In this document: in pieces, positions 9,660-19,700 of the stretch
Position numbering within the stretch: the first letter of the stretch is position 1
Layout of the letters: each line of letters begins with the position of its first letter
Assembly: GCA_900088475.1 (NCBI GenBank)
Contig: FLMG01000761.1
Coordinates: 3,995 to 25,567 of the forward strand
From: Hyphochytrium catenoides
Lineage: Eukaryota; Sar; Hyphochytriomycetes; Hyphochytriales; Hyphochytriaceae
Length of the DNA: 21,573 bases
Reading direction: 5' to 3'
Notes under the pieces: model-generated
The model's database searches: none
Seen by the model: the letters and a program-made list of their open reading frames with translations, nothing else
What the model was told of the DNA's origin: nothing
Position numbers and translations under genes: made by a program

Positions 9660-11327
9660 ATGGACCGGCTAGGCGGAAGTCAAAGAAAGCCTGGGCCTTC
9701 ATTAAGGTCTCTAAGGCCGAACGGAACTCTATATTCGCAACTCAGCGAGAATGACGAGCAGGCAGACCAGACCCAAACGCCAGTACCCAGAGCTACACCA
9801 TTGAATGCCGAAAATGCACTTTCTCCGTCGCGCGAAGAGCTGACAAGTACGACTGCCTCGTCAACGTCAGTTTTAAAATCTACTGCTTCTGCTCCTGTGT
9901 CTCCAACCTTCATGGAAAACTCTCTTCCTCGTTTAAATGACTCATCAATACCTCCCTCTCCTGCGACAAAACAAGAGGTCAAACTGGAACCGGCTGAGAC
10001 ATCACCAAGAGCTGAGGACACAACGAGGACAAACGATTCTCCATCTTCGCGCACTAATGGGCTGCCCTCACCTGCTAGAGAAGGCATGATTGACATCAAA
10101 GTCCTCGATCTTCGGGGTAACACATATCAGGTCTATTGTAGAGAAGAATGGACAGTGCACCAGCTGAAGGAGGTCGTTCAAGAGCCATCCGGAGTGCCTG
10201 CAGAGCTTCAAAGACTTATCTTCCGAGGTCAACAGCTAGTTGATGACAAAACATTGACGGAGTGCAAGATAGAACAAGGGCAGACTGTCCATCTCGTACG
10301 GCAGCTTACTCGACCGGTACCAACTGCAGTTACTTCGCCGTCTGGACGGCCGCTTAGTCCCGCTAGCCAAGCTCTCCATCAGCATCATGTGACGGTTATG
10401 AGAGAGCCAGTCTCCATTTGGAGTCTTTCAGATGACCCCGTCATGACCTACGAACATCCTATCGGAGAGTCTGCAAAGAGGGTGAAGTTATGGAGCTCAA
10501 TGCTCATCGTTCTCTATTCCATGAACCTACTGAACTCCATAGCCCTGATGTCTGGCGCAGCAGCTCAATATCAGCCCGACAACGGCCGCGTAAGCCGCAC
10601 AATGATTCGAAAGGTTGAGCCCATAGACTACTTTGTCCTTTTCGTCAACTTTTTGGGCGTGTATGTAGGTATGCTTGGGTTTCGAGCAGCACACCAGATC
10701 AATGTGCTCTACATTCACAAGTATTGCGTGGCTGTAATGTGGCTGGCCTTTCTGAGCATTCTAGAGCTTGTGGTGCAGGTATTGTTGCACATGAAGTATG
10801 GTATTGACCCCAGTCTGCACCGAGGTCTTTCGGATAAGGACATTATCACGATGGAACTCTATACCATCTCTGTTTGGTGCTTTGTCTGGGTCATATCAGT
10901 CCACCACGCGCTTCAGCATAGGAGAGCTGTCTTCGAGTTTGTGGAGGCAATGACGGGAGGGCCGCGGCCGGTGGTAACGCTTCCCCAGCCAGAGACAGGG
11001 GCCAGTCAGGTGGCTCCTTCTTCCTTAGAGGAAGGGTTAGCAGGAGAGGAAGACCCCGGACGCCCTCTCTCTCCTGGAAGACAAGGGGAGAGCAATGACG
11101 GCTTACGTCGATCTCCCACGGCACCACTTTCTCCTAGGCTATACGCCCTTTCTCCTTCAACACGGCGGGCCTTCTCTCCCACAACAAACGAACCTCTCTC
11201 GCCTCAAAATATCTCCTCCTTTGCGAACTCCCCTCCAAGAGCGGGTGATGTTTCCTCGCCAAGCTCTTTAGGTCCCGCTGCCGCACAGCAGTCGAGCGCT
11301 AGAGCGGAAGGATTGCAGGTTGTATAG
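9660..11327 (+). CDS. Ubiquitin-like domain membrane protein with four transmembrane helices and Ser-Pro-rich tails
   Basis: No specific orthologue recognised. From the ATG at 9660 (context AGTATGG) it encodes 555 aa. Residues 1-140 are Ser/Pro/Thr-rich and probably disordered. A ubiquitin fold spans about 143-216, with QRLIFRGQQLVDDKTL and the closing GQTVHLVRQL matching ubiquitin beta-3 to beta-5; no C-terminal GG follows, so it is a non-conjugated UBL. Four hydrophobic helices follow at about 277-299, 324-344, 353-377 and 396-415. The tail, about 430-555, has at least six SP dipeptides (PLSPGR, PLSPRL, AFSPTT, PLSPQN), which are candidate proline-directed kinase sites. An even helix count would place the UBL and the tail on the same, presumably cytosolic, side. 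The frame is open upstream to 9522 without an ATG and GGCAG at 9530-9534 could be a splice acceptor, so an upstream exon is possible. It converges on the SAP30-PHD gene. Confidence 0.8.
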   Translation: MDRLGGSQRKPGPSLRSLRPNGTLYSQLSENDEQADQTQTPVPRATPLNAENALSPSREELTSTTASSTSVLKSTASAPVSPTFMENSLPRLNDSSIPPSPATKQEVKLEPAETSPRAEDTTRTNDSPSSRTNGLPSPAREGMIDIKVLDLRGNTYQVYCREEWTVHQLKEVVQEPSGVPAELQRLIFRGQQLVDDKTLTECKIEQGQTVHLVRQLTRPVPTAVTSPSGRPLSPASQALHQHHVTVMREPVSIWSLSDDPVMTYEHPIGESAKRVKLWSSMLIVLYSMNLLNSIALMSGAAAQYQPDNGRVSRTMIRKVEPIDYFVLFVNFLGVYVGMLGFRAAHQINVLYIHKYCVAVMWLAFLSILELVVQVLLHMKYGIDPSLHRGLSDKDIITMELYTISVWCFVWVISVHHALQHRRAVFEFVEAMTGGPRPVVTLPQPETGASQVAPSSLEEGLAGEEDPGRPLSPGRQGESNDGLRRSPTAPLSPRLYALSPSTRRAFSPTTNEPLSPQNISSFANSPPRAGDVSSPSSLGPAAAQQSSARAEGLQVV

Positions 11328-11555
11328 TAAAGATAGCGCTTTATTAACTTATAGGACATGGTGGTTATTCTCATATATCCAGACAGCGTTGACAATGTGA
11401 AGAGAAAATCTGCGGGCAGAAGGAAGGTGATATGGAGCTAAATCCCAGCCATACTGTTAGGACTTTGCTTGTAAGATGTGGGAAGATGAGAAAGGTTGCT
11501 ATGTAAACAGATGCAAAGAAGAGCATATAGTCAAGCTAAGAGTGCTGCAAGGCTG

Positions 11556-12937
11556 TCACTTTTTCTTCTGCGGGGAAGTTGACTTCTTCTTCTTCTTGTC
11601 TCCTTCCTCTCTTCCTCCATCCTTGTCACTAACGCACGTGGGACAGTACCTATGACAGTATCACGTGTGATGTAAGTCCTTTGCTATAAAGACATTGGGA
11701 AGGGATTCCTTGGCTCGCGTACCATTTATCCTTGGGTACCACTTCCAAGCCGATACAGGGGAGGTGATACCACTCATTAGGAGTGCGGCACTGCTTGTTG
11801 TCGCAAGCAATCATCTGTCCGTAGTCACCCTCCCGGCATATGCAGTACACTGGGGGCTGGGAAGCTTTCTTCTCTTGCTCAGGCTCTTCATCCTCCTACG
11901 CAACAAGTGTGAAGACGGGCCAGAGCACAGGAAAGCCAGTTAGCGTCTTACAGACTAGCTATTGATATGCCTCGTCTCCTTACCTCTTCCTGCTCCTGTC
12001 GGCGCCGACTACTCTTCTTCTTTCTCTTTGTGCTCTCTCTTGTGCCTTTCTTCAGAGCCTGGATATCAAAGCCAAACTCCTTCCAATCCTCTGCAGTTCG
12101 TACCTACAAAAGCTTTCTGTTAGGCGTCTATGGCGCTAGGAGCGGACGGAAGTGACTCCGCTCTACTTACCCTCTTGCAGAAGGCATAAATGCTATCATA
12201 TTCGTCCACATCCAGGTGCGCATCGAAGTGTCTGCATGAAGCGGTTGAGGGTGTACAAAGGAAGAAAATCAGACAGAATTTGATATCTTCTCGCAAAAGG
12301 AGACGCGACACACGCAAAGGACAAACGTAGAGAGACTGGCGTAGAGAACAGAGAAAGTGAGGGCTAACCCTAACCCTAACGGGAAGGGTTGGAGGTTCAC
12401 TAACCAGGAGAAGGGAAGCAGTAATTATCTCGAACCAAGCACCAAATCTTCTCCTTCTCACCTTGCCACCAGAATGGCCAGCTCTGACTGCGGTAGATCA
12501 GGTCGAACCTTCAAATTGTAGGCCTGTGCGTACTTTCTCAACGTCGAGGACTAAGTTCCGCGGCAGCATTGCAAGTGAAGGGAGGTAGGGGTGATTATTA
12601 GCCGTGGCATAGTGTCGTTTATAGCTAGTCATTTACCTTTAGCTGCTTGAAGTCTACGGTGAGATGTGCAGGGTACTTGAGGCTAAACTTTGGGTTCACG
12701 ATGCTCCGGGGAGATTCATCAGAGGAGGTTGAAGCTTCGGGCTGATGGCATAAGAAGGGTTCATCAGTGAGCGATTTCGCAGGATCGGTGAGAAGTATTG
12801 CGGCGCACAAATTGCACCTGATCATTGGCCTTCTCTATCCGGGCCTTTTTGGTAGGTTTTTTGCCGTCGTTCGCCTTCTTCCCGTTGTCATGGGCCTTTT
12901 TCGAGGATGAAGAGGACTTGCGCTTGTTGGAAGCCAT
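11556..12937 (-). CDS. SAP30-type Sin3-binding domain fused to an ING-like PHD finger
   Basis: A predicted 253-aa nuclear chromatin protein. Exons: 12937-12818, 12741-12637, 12550-12462, 12231-12171, 12103-11984, 11895-11723 and 11649-11556. All junctions are GT-AG and in phase; introns are 67-230 nt. Residues 1-40 are Lys/Ser-rich, NLS-like. Residues about 66-125 read as a SAP30 Sin3-binding domain (LTVDFKQLKSSTLRKY, then VRPDLPQSELAILVARHF). A basic stretch KRKKKSSRRR is at 153-162. The PHD finger has ligands C183, C185, C196, C201, H209, C212, C225 and C228, with YGQMIACD, EWYHLPCIGLE and KWYCPTC as in Pho23/ING proteins, although two extra residues lie between C201 and H209. Y190, M193, D197 and W207 sit where ING fingers form the H3K4me3 cage. 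The C-terminus is Lys-rich, as in ING proteins. The ING N-terminal helical domain is absent. Inferred role: subunit of a Sin3-Rpd3 histone deacetylase complex. Confidence 0.85.
12364..12380. repeat. Interstitial telomere-type motif (CCCTAA)n inside intron 3 of the SAP30-PHD gene
   Basis: Two full CCCTAA units with flanking partial units, CTAACCCTAACCCTAAC on the plus strand and TTAGGG-type on the sense strand. It lies in the 230-nt intron 12461-12232, the largest intron of the gene. Confidence 0.8.
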
Positions 12938-13120
12938 TGGGCTGGACTTTCGGGAGGTGATGAGAAAACCGGCTTTGTAGAGTGTTGCAGGGTCAGTTGT
13001 CGCTAATTTAGGGTCTAGCTCTTGGGGTGAGGCTTGCGAGGCGATAGTTGTGTGCGCTTTCTAGGCGCTCAAACGCTTGAAGGTCAAGGTACGAGGATCT
13101 ACTCCGTTCTGCCTCGCTGA
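12938..13120. promoter_or_regulatory. Short divergent intergenic region, possible bidirectional promoter
   Basis: Less than 200 bp separates the SAP30-PHD start codon (minus) from the candidate start of the plus-strand gene at 13121. If both gene models are right this is a shared promoter. No TATA-like sequence stands out. Confidence 0.4.
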
Positions 13121-13925
13121 ATGCGCAGCGCTTGGAGGTAATCAACAACTCGCTCGTTGACGTTGCAGCACAAGCAGGACGTCGAAGAGACAAACTCTGG
13201 AGGTATTGGAGCCACCAGGCGAAAATCCGAAGCCTTTTGTGGTCGCAAAACTGCTATCCGCAAGCTCCGACGTAGAGGGCGGTGCAGCTGAAGGAGCAGT
13301 AGCACGAGGACAAGACCCGCTGCCGGTTTTCGGCAACCTCGTAGATTTCAGCTGCTTCTCGGCGCCTGAGATCCAACGTCCGCAGCGCTTGCGTGTCAGA
13401 TTCTCTCGTGGAAAGGGAACGCAGCTTCAGGTCTCTGCGATTGGGAAATTGTGGGTTGTCGTCGAGCTGAAGATTGTCTGCACATTGCCGGTCCTGGTGG
13501 GCCGCCGCACGGGTGACTGAAGCTCAAGGGCGGCCAACATTTCTTCTTCTCTCGCTCTTCTGCTGCTCCGCTTCAAACTCCACCCGCTCTCTGCCGCTCT
13601 TACACTGCTCTTTCTGTATCTCACGGCTGTCTTATGAGGGGCTTTTCCGATATCATTGGTCATCCTCTGTCTCGCAGTTCTCGTCAACTCTGTCTTGTTC
13701 CTCCCTCTTAGGTTTCTCTTGCTCTCCCTCTTCCTCTCTTGAAAAACAGAGCTGTTGGTTTCCGCTCTCCCATAGGTCCAGGCGTATTATTATGTTGTGA
13801 AAGTACTATGGGATTACCCTGAACCGTCAAACCGGTATTACCACGACATTAAGCAAAGGGAAAGCTCCGAGGGGAGCTCTGGAGAAGTCTTTTCTGATGT
13901 TTCAGACATGCCCACGGATTCTTGA
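13121..13925 (+). CDS. Unrecognised spliced protein-coding gene (model tentative)
   Basis: I do not recognise this product. The best-supported part is an open frame at 13169-13520 that reads like protein (EPPGENPKPFVVAKLL, DPLPVFGNLVDFSCFSAPEI, KLWVVVELKIVC). A second exon-like stretch at 13776-13925 follows a CCCATAG acceptor and reads YYYVVKVLWDYPEPSNRYYH, ending acidic at a TGA. The DNA between them is CT-rich on the plus strand, as sense-strand introns are here. The linking donor is unclear: CTG|GTGGGC at 13497 or CAG|GTCTCT at 13431 would keep the phase. No ATG lies in the first open frame. ATG 13121 joined at GAG|GTAATC would need a 31-nt intron, which is implausibly short, so the 5' end is unsettled. 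Codon-aligned antisense frames here also look protein-like, so the strand is not certain. Confidence 0.4.
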
Positions 13926-15552
13926 TATGCAGCTGCTTATAAAGGAACTTGACCCACTAATGTTCACAAGCCATCCCCACGATGCCCAAATAATGAAGAT
14001 CCTCACATACTAAATTGCGGATTTTCAATATCTAAATTTAGAATACTGAGAGACGATGCACTGTTGAGCCGTTGAAGAGTCCAGAACAAACAAATCTGTG
14101 CAGTGCCTCTTCGGTCAAATATAGCCGTTACCACCTCTGCAGCCATCACTCATCTGCTCATCTGCTCTCGTGATGGCCGCTTTATAAAAAAAACCTTTTA
14201 CCCTCTTACTTGTTATTGTTAATAATGAGCGCTGGCTTCTACAACATCCATTATTTTCTGTTCAATGCCGCCAGAAGTCGCGGTTTCCGCTGCTGCCTAG
14301 CAGCAGATGACGGGACCACTGCGCCCCGGCCATAAAAGGTTGAGCCCTTCTCACTGACAAAAGGATATAGTGCAGGATCACTTGTTAATATTATGACGAC
14401 GTCAAGAAGTTTTTGTTAAACGTTGGAGGAGGAGGCTTTCTTCCTGGTATTGAATAAATAATAATAAACATAAAGATATTGAGGTAGAGCAGAAGACAAG
14501 TTTTGCCAAGCCACCTGCTTTCACTATCATCTCCAGCGAGTAGGAGATTCTACAGGATGATTATGGAAGAAGTTATTAGAGAAGCAAGGAACTCTTTTTA
14601 TGACCAACGGCGCAGACTTTATTGTTGTCTGTTTTGCTAAGGGGCGTCGGTAAGAGCCGATCACTGCTGGGACATCTGCCAAGGCACATTATACTTTCAA
14701 CCGGAGGCAGCATTGCAGCAGCGAAGAATAAGGCAATATGTGTTATTTGTAATAATCCCGCAGAGTAGGAGGTCGGACAAATGGTAGACTCCTTAGCAAA
14801 CGGCCACCTGCCTCTGAGAGGAGATGGCCATCCTACGAGAAGACGTGCCAGAGTAATAAGGTTGTCCTCATCGGTCATGATGATTACAATACAGCGAAGA
14901 GTCGAGACAGAGCTCCTCGTTGCAGTACAAGTTCGTCTCTAATGAAATCAAAAATTGTGTTACAACGTGGTATGGAGTATGAAGAGAAGAAAGGCGAAGG
15001 GACATGAGGCCTTGATTGAATGACGGGTGGTGAATTGCCCTTGCGTGGAGCGGGTTCTCTTGGTCCACAATCATCAAGAATGCTTTCATAAGAGATGACC
15101 ATAATACTTTGGCACTTACACTTTCGTATGGCTCGCACCACCGAAGTAGAGAGCTAGTCACTTCCTTATTAGAGAACAGCCCATAAGAACGTGCAGCATA
15201 GGAGAAACGAAGCTTTGGCATCGATGGGCCCTGTGGTGTAATAGATGGACAGTAGATTATAGGTAGACACGGCGGCCTTCGTTGTCGCTTATAACAGTAG
15301 CAGGAGGCCTACTCCTACCTACTACACCTTGGTGAGCGGTTATAAAGTTAGGCCGTGCTAATCAAGCGCTCGCGGGAAGGGCGCTTCTTCTGGCGCTCAG
15401 ATCTCGTTTCACTCTCTCTAGTGTCCCTACATCGTTCTTCTGTATCTTATTGCTTTCCGCTTTGCTGAGGTAAGTTGTGCTTCTGATGAGAAGGGCGAGC
15501 CGTCATGGGCTGAGTACAAGGAGATACATTTGCTTGAAGAAGTGTGTCGAAA

Positions 15553-15562
15553 GCGCGGGAAA
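15553..15562 (-). promoter_or_regulatory. E2F-type motif (TTTCCCGCGC on minus strand)
   Basis: GCGCGGGAAA on the plus strand matches the TTTSSCGC E2F/DP consensus on the complement. It lies about 1.2 kb upstream of the CXC gene start. Motif match only. Confidence 0.4.
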
Positions 15563-16049
15563 CATCCAGCCTCAGCCTGGAAGGGCGGGGAAGAGTCGCC
15601 AACAAGGGAGCGAACCCGTTCACTTGTCGCTTCGAATGAAGGAAAAATGAGAGGAGAAGTCAACCAAAGAGCGCAGTTGATCGTGCTGTTCTTCCGCGAT
15701 GGGGTCTGCGATCACTCTACCTCCACCCCAACAATGTCAAGGGCCTAGAGCCTGGACGTGCACACCGTCCAGCCTTGCTGGCACTATCAAGGATCCTCAA
15801 GGAGAGGAAGAAGATGGCAGTGAACAGGCGAGCGGGCGGTGCAGTGCAGTGGGCGCCCAGTGGGCGGGCAACCTTTGAGCAATCGGACATCTCCTCATAC
15901 CACTCTCTTCCTATGCTCATCACCCCTTAGAATTATACTTACACTAGTTATCAAAGGCTGATTATCACTATGCCATCACCCTTGTCTGTGCCCATCCATC
16001 CCAATGGCAATGTATGAACTTCTCAATGGGTGGGTGAAAGGTGAAAAGT

Positions 16050-16057
16050 GCGGGAAA
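16050..16057 (-). promoter_or_regulatory. E2F-type motif (TTTCCCGC on minus strand)
   Basis: GCGGGAAA on the plus strand is an exact TTTCCCGC on the complement, about 670 bp upstream of the CXC gene start. Confidence 0.4.
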
Positions 16058-16160
16058 GCTGGATCTTGAATTCTGGAGACCAAAGAGTCAACTCAATCCC
16101 GAACTCCGCTATTTGGCCCGTTCCATCACCACCTAGCAGGACATTATTCACAGAGGATAG

Positions 16161-16172
16161 TTTTGGCGGGAA
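16161..16172 (+). promoter_or_regulatory. E2F-type motif TTTTGGCGGGAA
   Basis: An extended match to the classical E2F/DP site TTTGGCGGGAA, about 550 bp upstream of the CXC gene start. It is the strongest of three such sites in this region. Confidence 0.5.
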
Positions 16173-16353
16173 GTGCTACAATCCCGATTACTTAGAAAAA
16201 TGTCGAATATGTCATTTTCGGAGTTACGGCTTCGGTAAGATTTGGTAGGTTCGCGCCAGCGGATCGTTCGGCAGCCGATGGCATTCTCCATTCAGTCTCT
16301 TCAGTCCGATCGATCCTCCTCTCGTCCCGCTCACCGAGCTTGCAGACGCGCTA

Positions 16354-16359
16354 TTTGAA
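16354..16359 (+). promoter_or_regulatory. CHR-type motif TTTGAA
   Basis: TTTGAA is the cell-cycle homology region recognised by tandem CXC domains of LIN54 in animals. It lies between the E2F-type sites and the CXC gene. A 6-base motif is common by chance, so weight comes only from the context. Confidence 0.25.
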
Positions 16360-16722
16360 GCTTTTTACGCTGCCATTGCTCAGTAGACGAGTCATAGTCC
16401 CGAGGCTGAGGCTGAGTAAGCTGCTCTCGGAAGACAGTAGTGAAGGGTTACTCTAAGGACTAGAAAGCTACCGTCAGGTCGACCTTTCAGGGACCTGGGA
16501 TATTTTGGCCAAAATAGGGCTCTCTCAGCATTTGTCGCTTGGGGAACGTTACTTCGTGGTAGAGCTTGAGACTTAGTGGTGGTCGGATTAACTTCATCGC
16601 ATGCTGGGGTGGGGCAACTGTAAGGAGAGAAGCTGCAATAGCTACCACCTGCCCTATATACCCACAAGCTGTCACTACCTGACTCCGCCGTAGCCCTTCG
16701 CGGGGACCGCTGTAAGAGAATT

Positions 16723-19700
16723 ATGGCTTCGAATAGCTCCGGTGCTGAGACATTTCGTGCCATTGAAGTGGGAGACTTTGATCAGAGCTGTACGTACACC
16801 TAACCTAACTGGCCCTCGCCCTGCGTCTTGTCAAAGTACTCCCTTCTCCCTCTAGCTGCTTCCCTTCACTACATTTTTCCTTCCTCTTCGACAGGCATCT
16901 TCTGTCTCAAAGTATCTCACAAAATTTCATCTTTCGGTTGGCTGACTAATGCCATCGCTCGCTCTGATACAGTGATTAGTGGGGTGGACCTTGCAGAGTT
17001 CAACTCCTCCCGAGGGTCGTTCATGTCTCCGACCAAGCTCTTCATGAAGGATCTCTCCAACTCTTCCCCACCCGAAAGCCCAGCGCTCCCGAAGTCTCCG
17101 CACATAGTCTTCCCTGCAGAGTCACCCTACAGAACGTCGTTTAGCATGTCTTTGGCAGGCTGCAACTCCCCATTCCTAAATTTTGCAGGCAATCTCTCAC
17201 CTCTTCTGTCAGTCTCTAACACGGGGATGGACTCTCCCGCAGGCCCGCGCGAGTCTCCATTCTCCTACTTTCGGAGTAGAATGTAAGTCGTTGAGTCTTA
17301 CAATCTCTCTCTCTCGTCTTTTCTCCTTTGCATCCTGCCTACATCCTCGATTGTGGAGAGCCCTTGGACTTTTAAACAGTAGTACTGTCCTCCATGATTT
17401 CGCCCCGTCCCCCTCCTCCTCACACCTCTCTCTCACTTTTCCTTTTGCCTTCTTTCTCTGTCACTTCTTTTATTCCTTCTCCCTTTTCTCTTCTTTTAAT
17501 TGAGCTGTATCCTTATCTTCTTTCCATATGTTGCATCTTGTTGACCTTTCTCTGCCGGTGTTAATGTACCTGCCACCCCTATGTGGACTTATCTCTTCAC
17601 TAACTACTCTGCTGATGATCTATACTTCTCTGTACTCTCCAGGAACTCGCCATCACTTCCCTTTGGCTTGACTTCTCCCGCAGTCCCAGAGTCATTCTCC
17701 AGTGTGTTTTCTGGCAAGTTCAAGAGCCCTGGAGAGAAGGAAAATCGAAGCTTTGTACAGCGCTTGGACTTCGATGATGATTACCAGGAGCGCTCCGAAG
17801 GTCGCGGACAGCCTCTCATAGCAAAGACGTCAGCTTTGAGTTTAGATGGAGAAGGAGGCGAGGAAAGAAAAAGACTTGATGCCAGAGATCCAGACCTGGA
17901 CAAACTCAAAGTGAACTTGTAAGAACTATATCTTAGCCTTATCCCACTCCTTTCCATCTCCTCACATTGAGCTTTCTTCGCCCCTCTTCCATCTTCTTTG
18001 TCTTATAGACGAACTCCGATCCCAAAGACACGACCCGTGGACGTCAACCGTGTAAATGCCACAGCGCAGGCCCTGCGGCCTCCAACAGACAAGCCGAGGC
18101 ACACAGGTGGTGGCGGCAAGATTGCGGCTGAAGATAATGAGAAAGCCAACCCCTCCAACACTCCTGTCTCCCTCCTCAAAAGGGATCCACTTCTCACCAC
18201 GCCTCAAGGCCCAAAGAGACAGGTGAGAGGCGTAAGCTTCCTCCGAGAACAATCTCCAGAGGGCAGCAAGACAATGAAGTACGTGATCCACGCTCCAGGA
18301 GCTCGCTCTGGCAAGGCATTTGAGCTCTGTGAATCTTCGAACAGCAGCAGTAGCGACCATGAGGAAAGTAAGTCTCCCTCCAAGCTGTCCAAAGGCGCAG
18401 TGACTTCGACTCCATCGTCCAGCATGAAAGACAGCGGCAAAGGCGCTTCCAAAGCCTCTCCTCGGGCTGAAGGCTCTTCTTCTCTCTCTGCCATTGGCGA
18501 GAGAGCAGCAGCTTTTGCTACACCTACCCCAGCTTCACGGGTCCGTCAGCGTCAAGGGTTAGGGATCTCGCCTCCTAATCCGACCACCATCAGGAAGCAG
18601 AACCCCTGCAACTGCAAAAAGTCGCAGTGTTTGAAGCTGTGAGTCTAGAGCTCCGTTCCTTTCTTTTGAGTAGACCCCTCTTCTTCCTTTGCTCTCACTG
18701 ATCCTCTTGCCAGCAGTCTCTGTCTTACACTTCTCTCTCTCTCTCTCTCCTATGCTCTCTCTTATGTTTCTCTCTTTCTCTAGCACCTTTGGAGCTGACT
18801 GTTCACATCGTTCCCTTAGTGGCTCTCGACCTGTACCAGTATGTATCTCTTACCGCATCCCCTTTGTCTACCACTTTTTAAGGTATTGCGAGTGCTTTGC
18901 CGCTGGCGTCTACTGCAACGGCTGCAATTGCGTCAATTGCTCAAACTCCAAGAAGCATGAGGCGGTGCGGCAGGCGGCCATACAGTCCACCTTAGAGCGT
19001 AATCCTAACGCTTTCCAGCCCAAGATCCAGAAGCAAGCTAATGCCCCGGCTTCAGGGAAGGATCTCAGCGCTACTGGGGTGCATAATACCGGCTGTCACT
19101 GCAAGAAGAGTGCGTGCCTAAAAAAGTATTGCGAGTGCTTCCAGGCTGGGATATACTGTGGGATAAACTGCAAGTGTGTGGACTGTAAGAACTTCGCGGG
19201 AAGTTCGGCGCTTATATCTCAGGACAAGAAGAGCACAAAGAGACCTAGAGCCATTGAAAGTGTGCTTCCTGCTCCTGCTCCTGTTCCTCCAGTCCCTTCT
19301 AGCATAGTGGCACAAGTGGAACCTCCTCTCTCTTCAAACCCCGCTATGGTTCGCTCTACATCTCCTGTCCCAACCACACCACGGCTCTCTTCTGTAGTAT
19401 CAACGCAGACGATTGGCAACATGACGCTCCGGATCAAGAAAGCGGCACACTCCACGCCGATGACAGATTCCCGGAAGCGCCCCATGGCTGCAATTGAGGC
19501 TCCTGCTATTCTAAGGACCTCTAAGGTGCGTTGTCATTGTCAGATTACCTCCTTGTTTTTCACTTTATCTTCTACTCTCTGTCTCTCTGTGTCTGTGTCG
19601 CTCCTTTTTTTTTGCGCGTATGATACCCTGCTTGGAAGCTGTAGTCCTATACTACTTTGCCCCGTTCTTCTGAACCATATGGCCTACTCCTCTCACTCTT

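Larger units (their letters stand above)
13926..16722. other. Intergenic region without a recognisable gene
   Basis: About 2.8 kb. Open frames are short, many start at non-ATG codons, and none has a recognisable domain (for example plus 15530-15748 and minus 14868-15221). Small hairpins occur, such as CTGCTG-CCTAG-CAGCAG at 14290-14306. The right half carries E2F-type and CHR-type motifs, listed separately. I saw no tRNA, rRNA or transposon. Confidence 0.5.

Noticed and set aside
15530-15748. 72-codon plus-strand frame
   Set aside because: Not ATG-initiated, no domain, no splice context. The E2F-like site inside it is better read as non-coding.
16392-16763. 123-codon minus-strand ATG frame overlapping exon 1 of the CXC gene
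   Set aside because: Antisense to the first exon and the promoter of a well-supported gene, with no recognisable domain.
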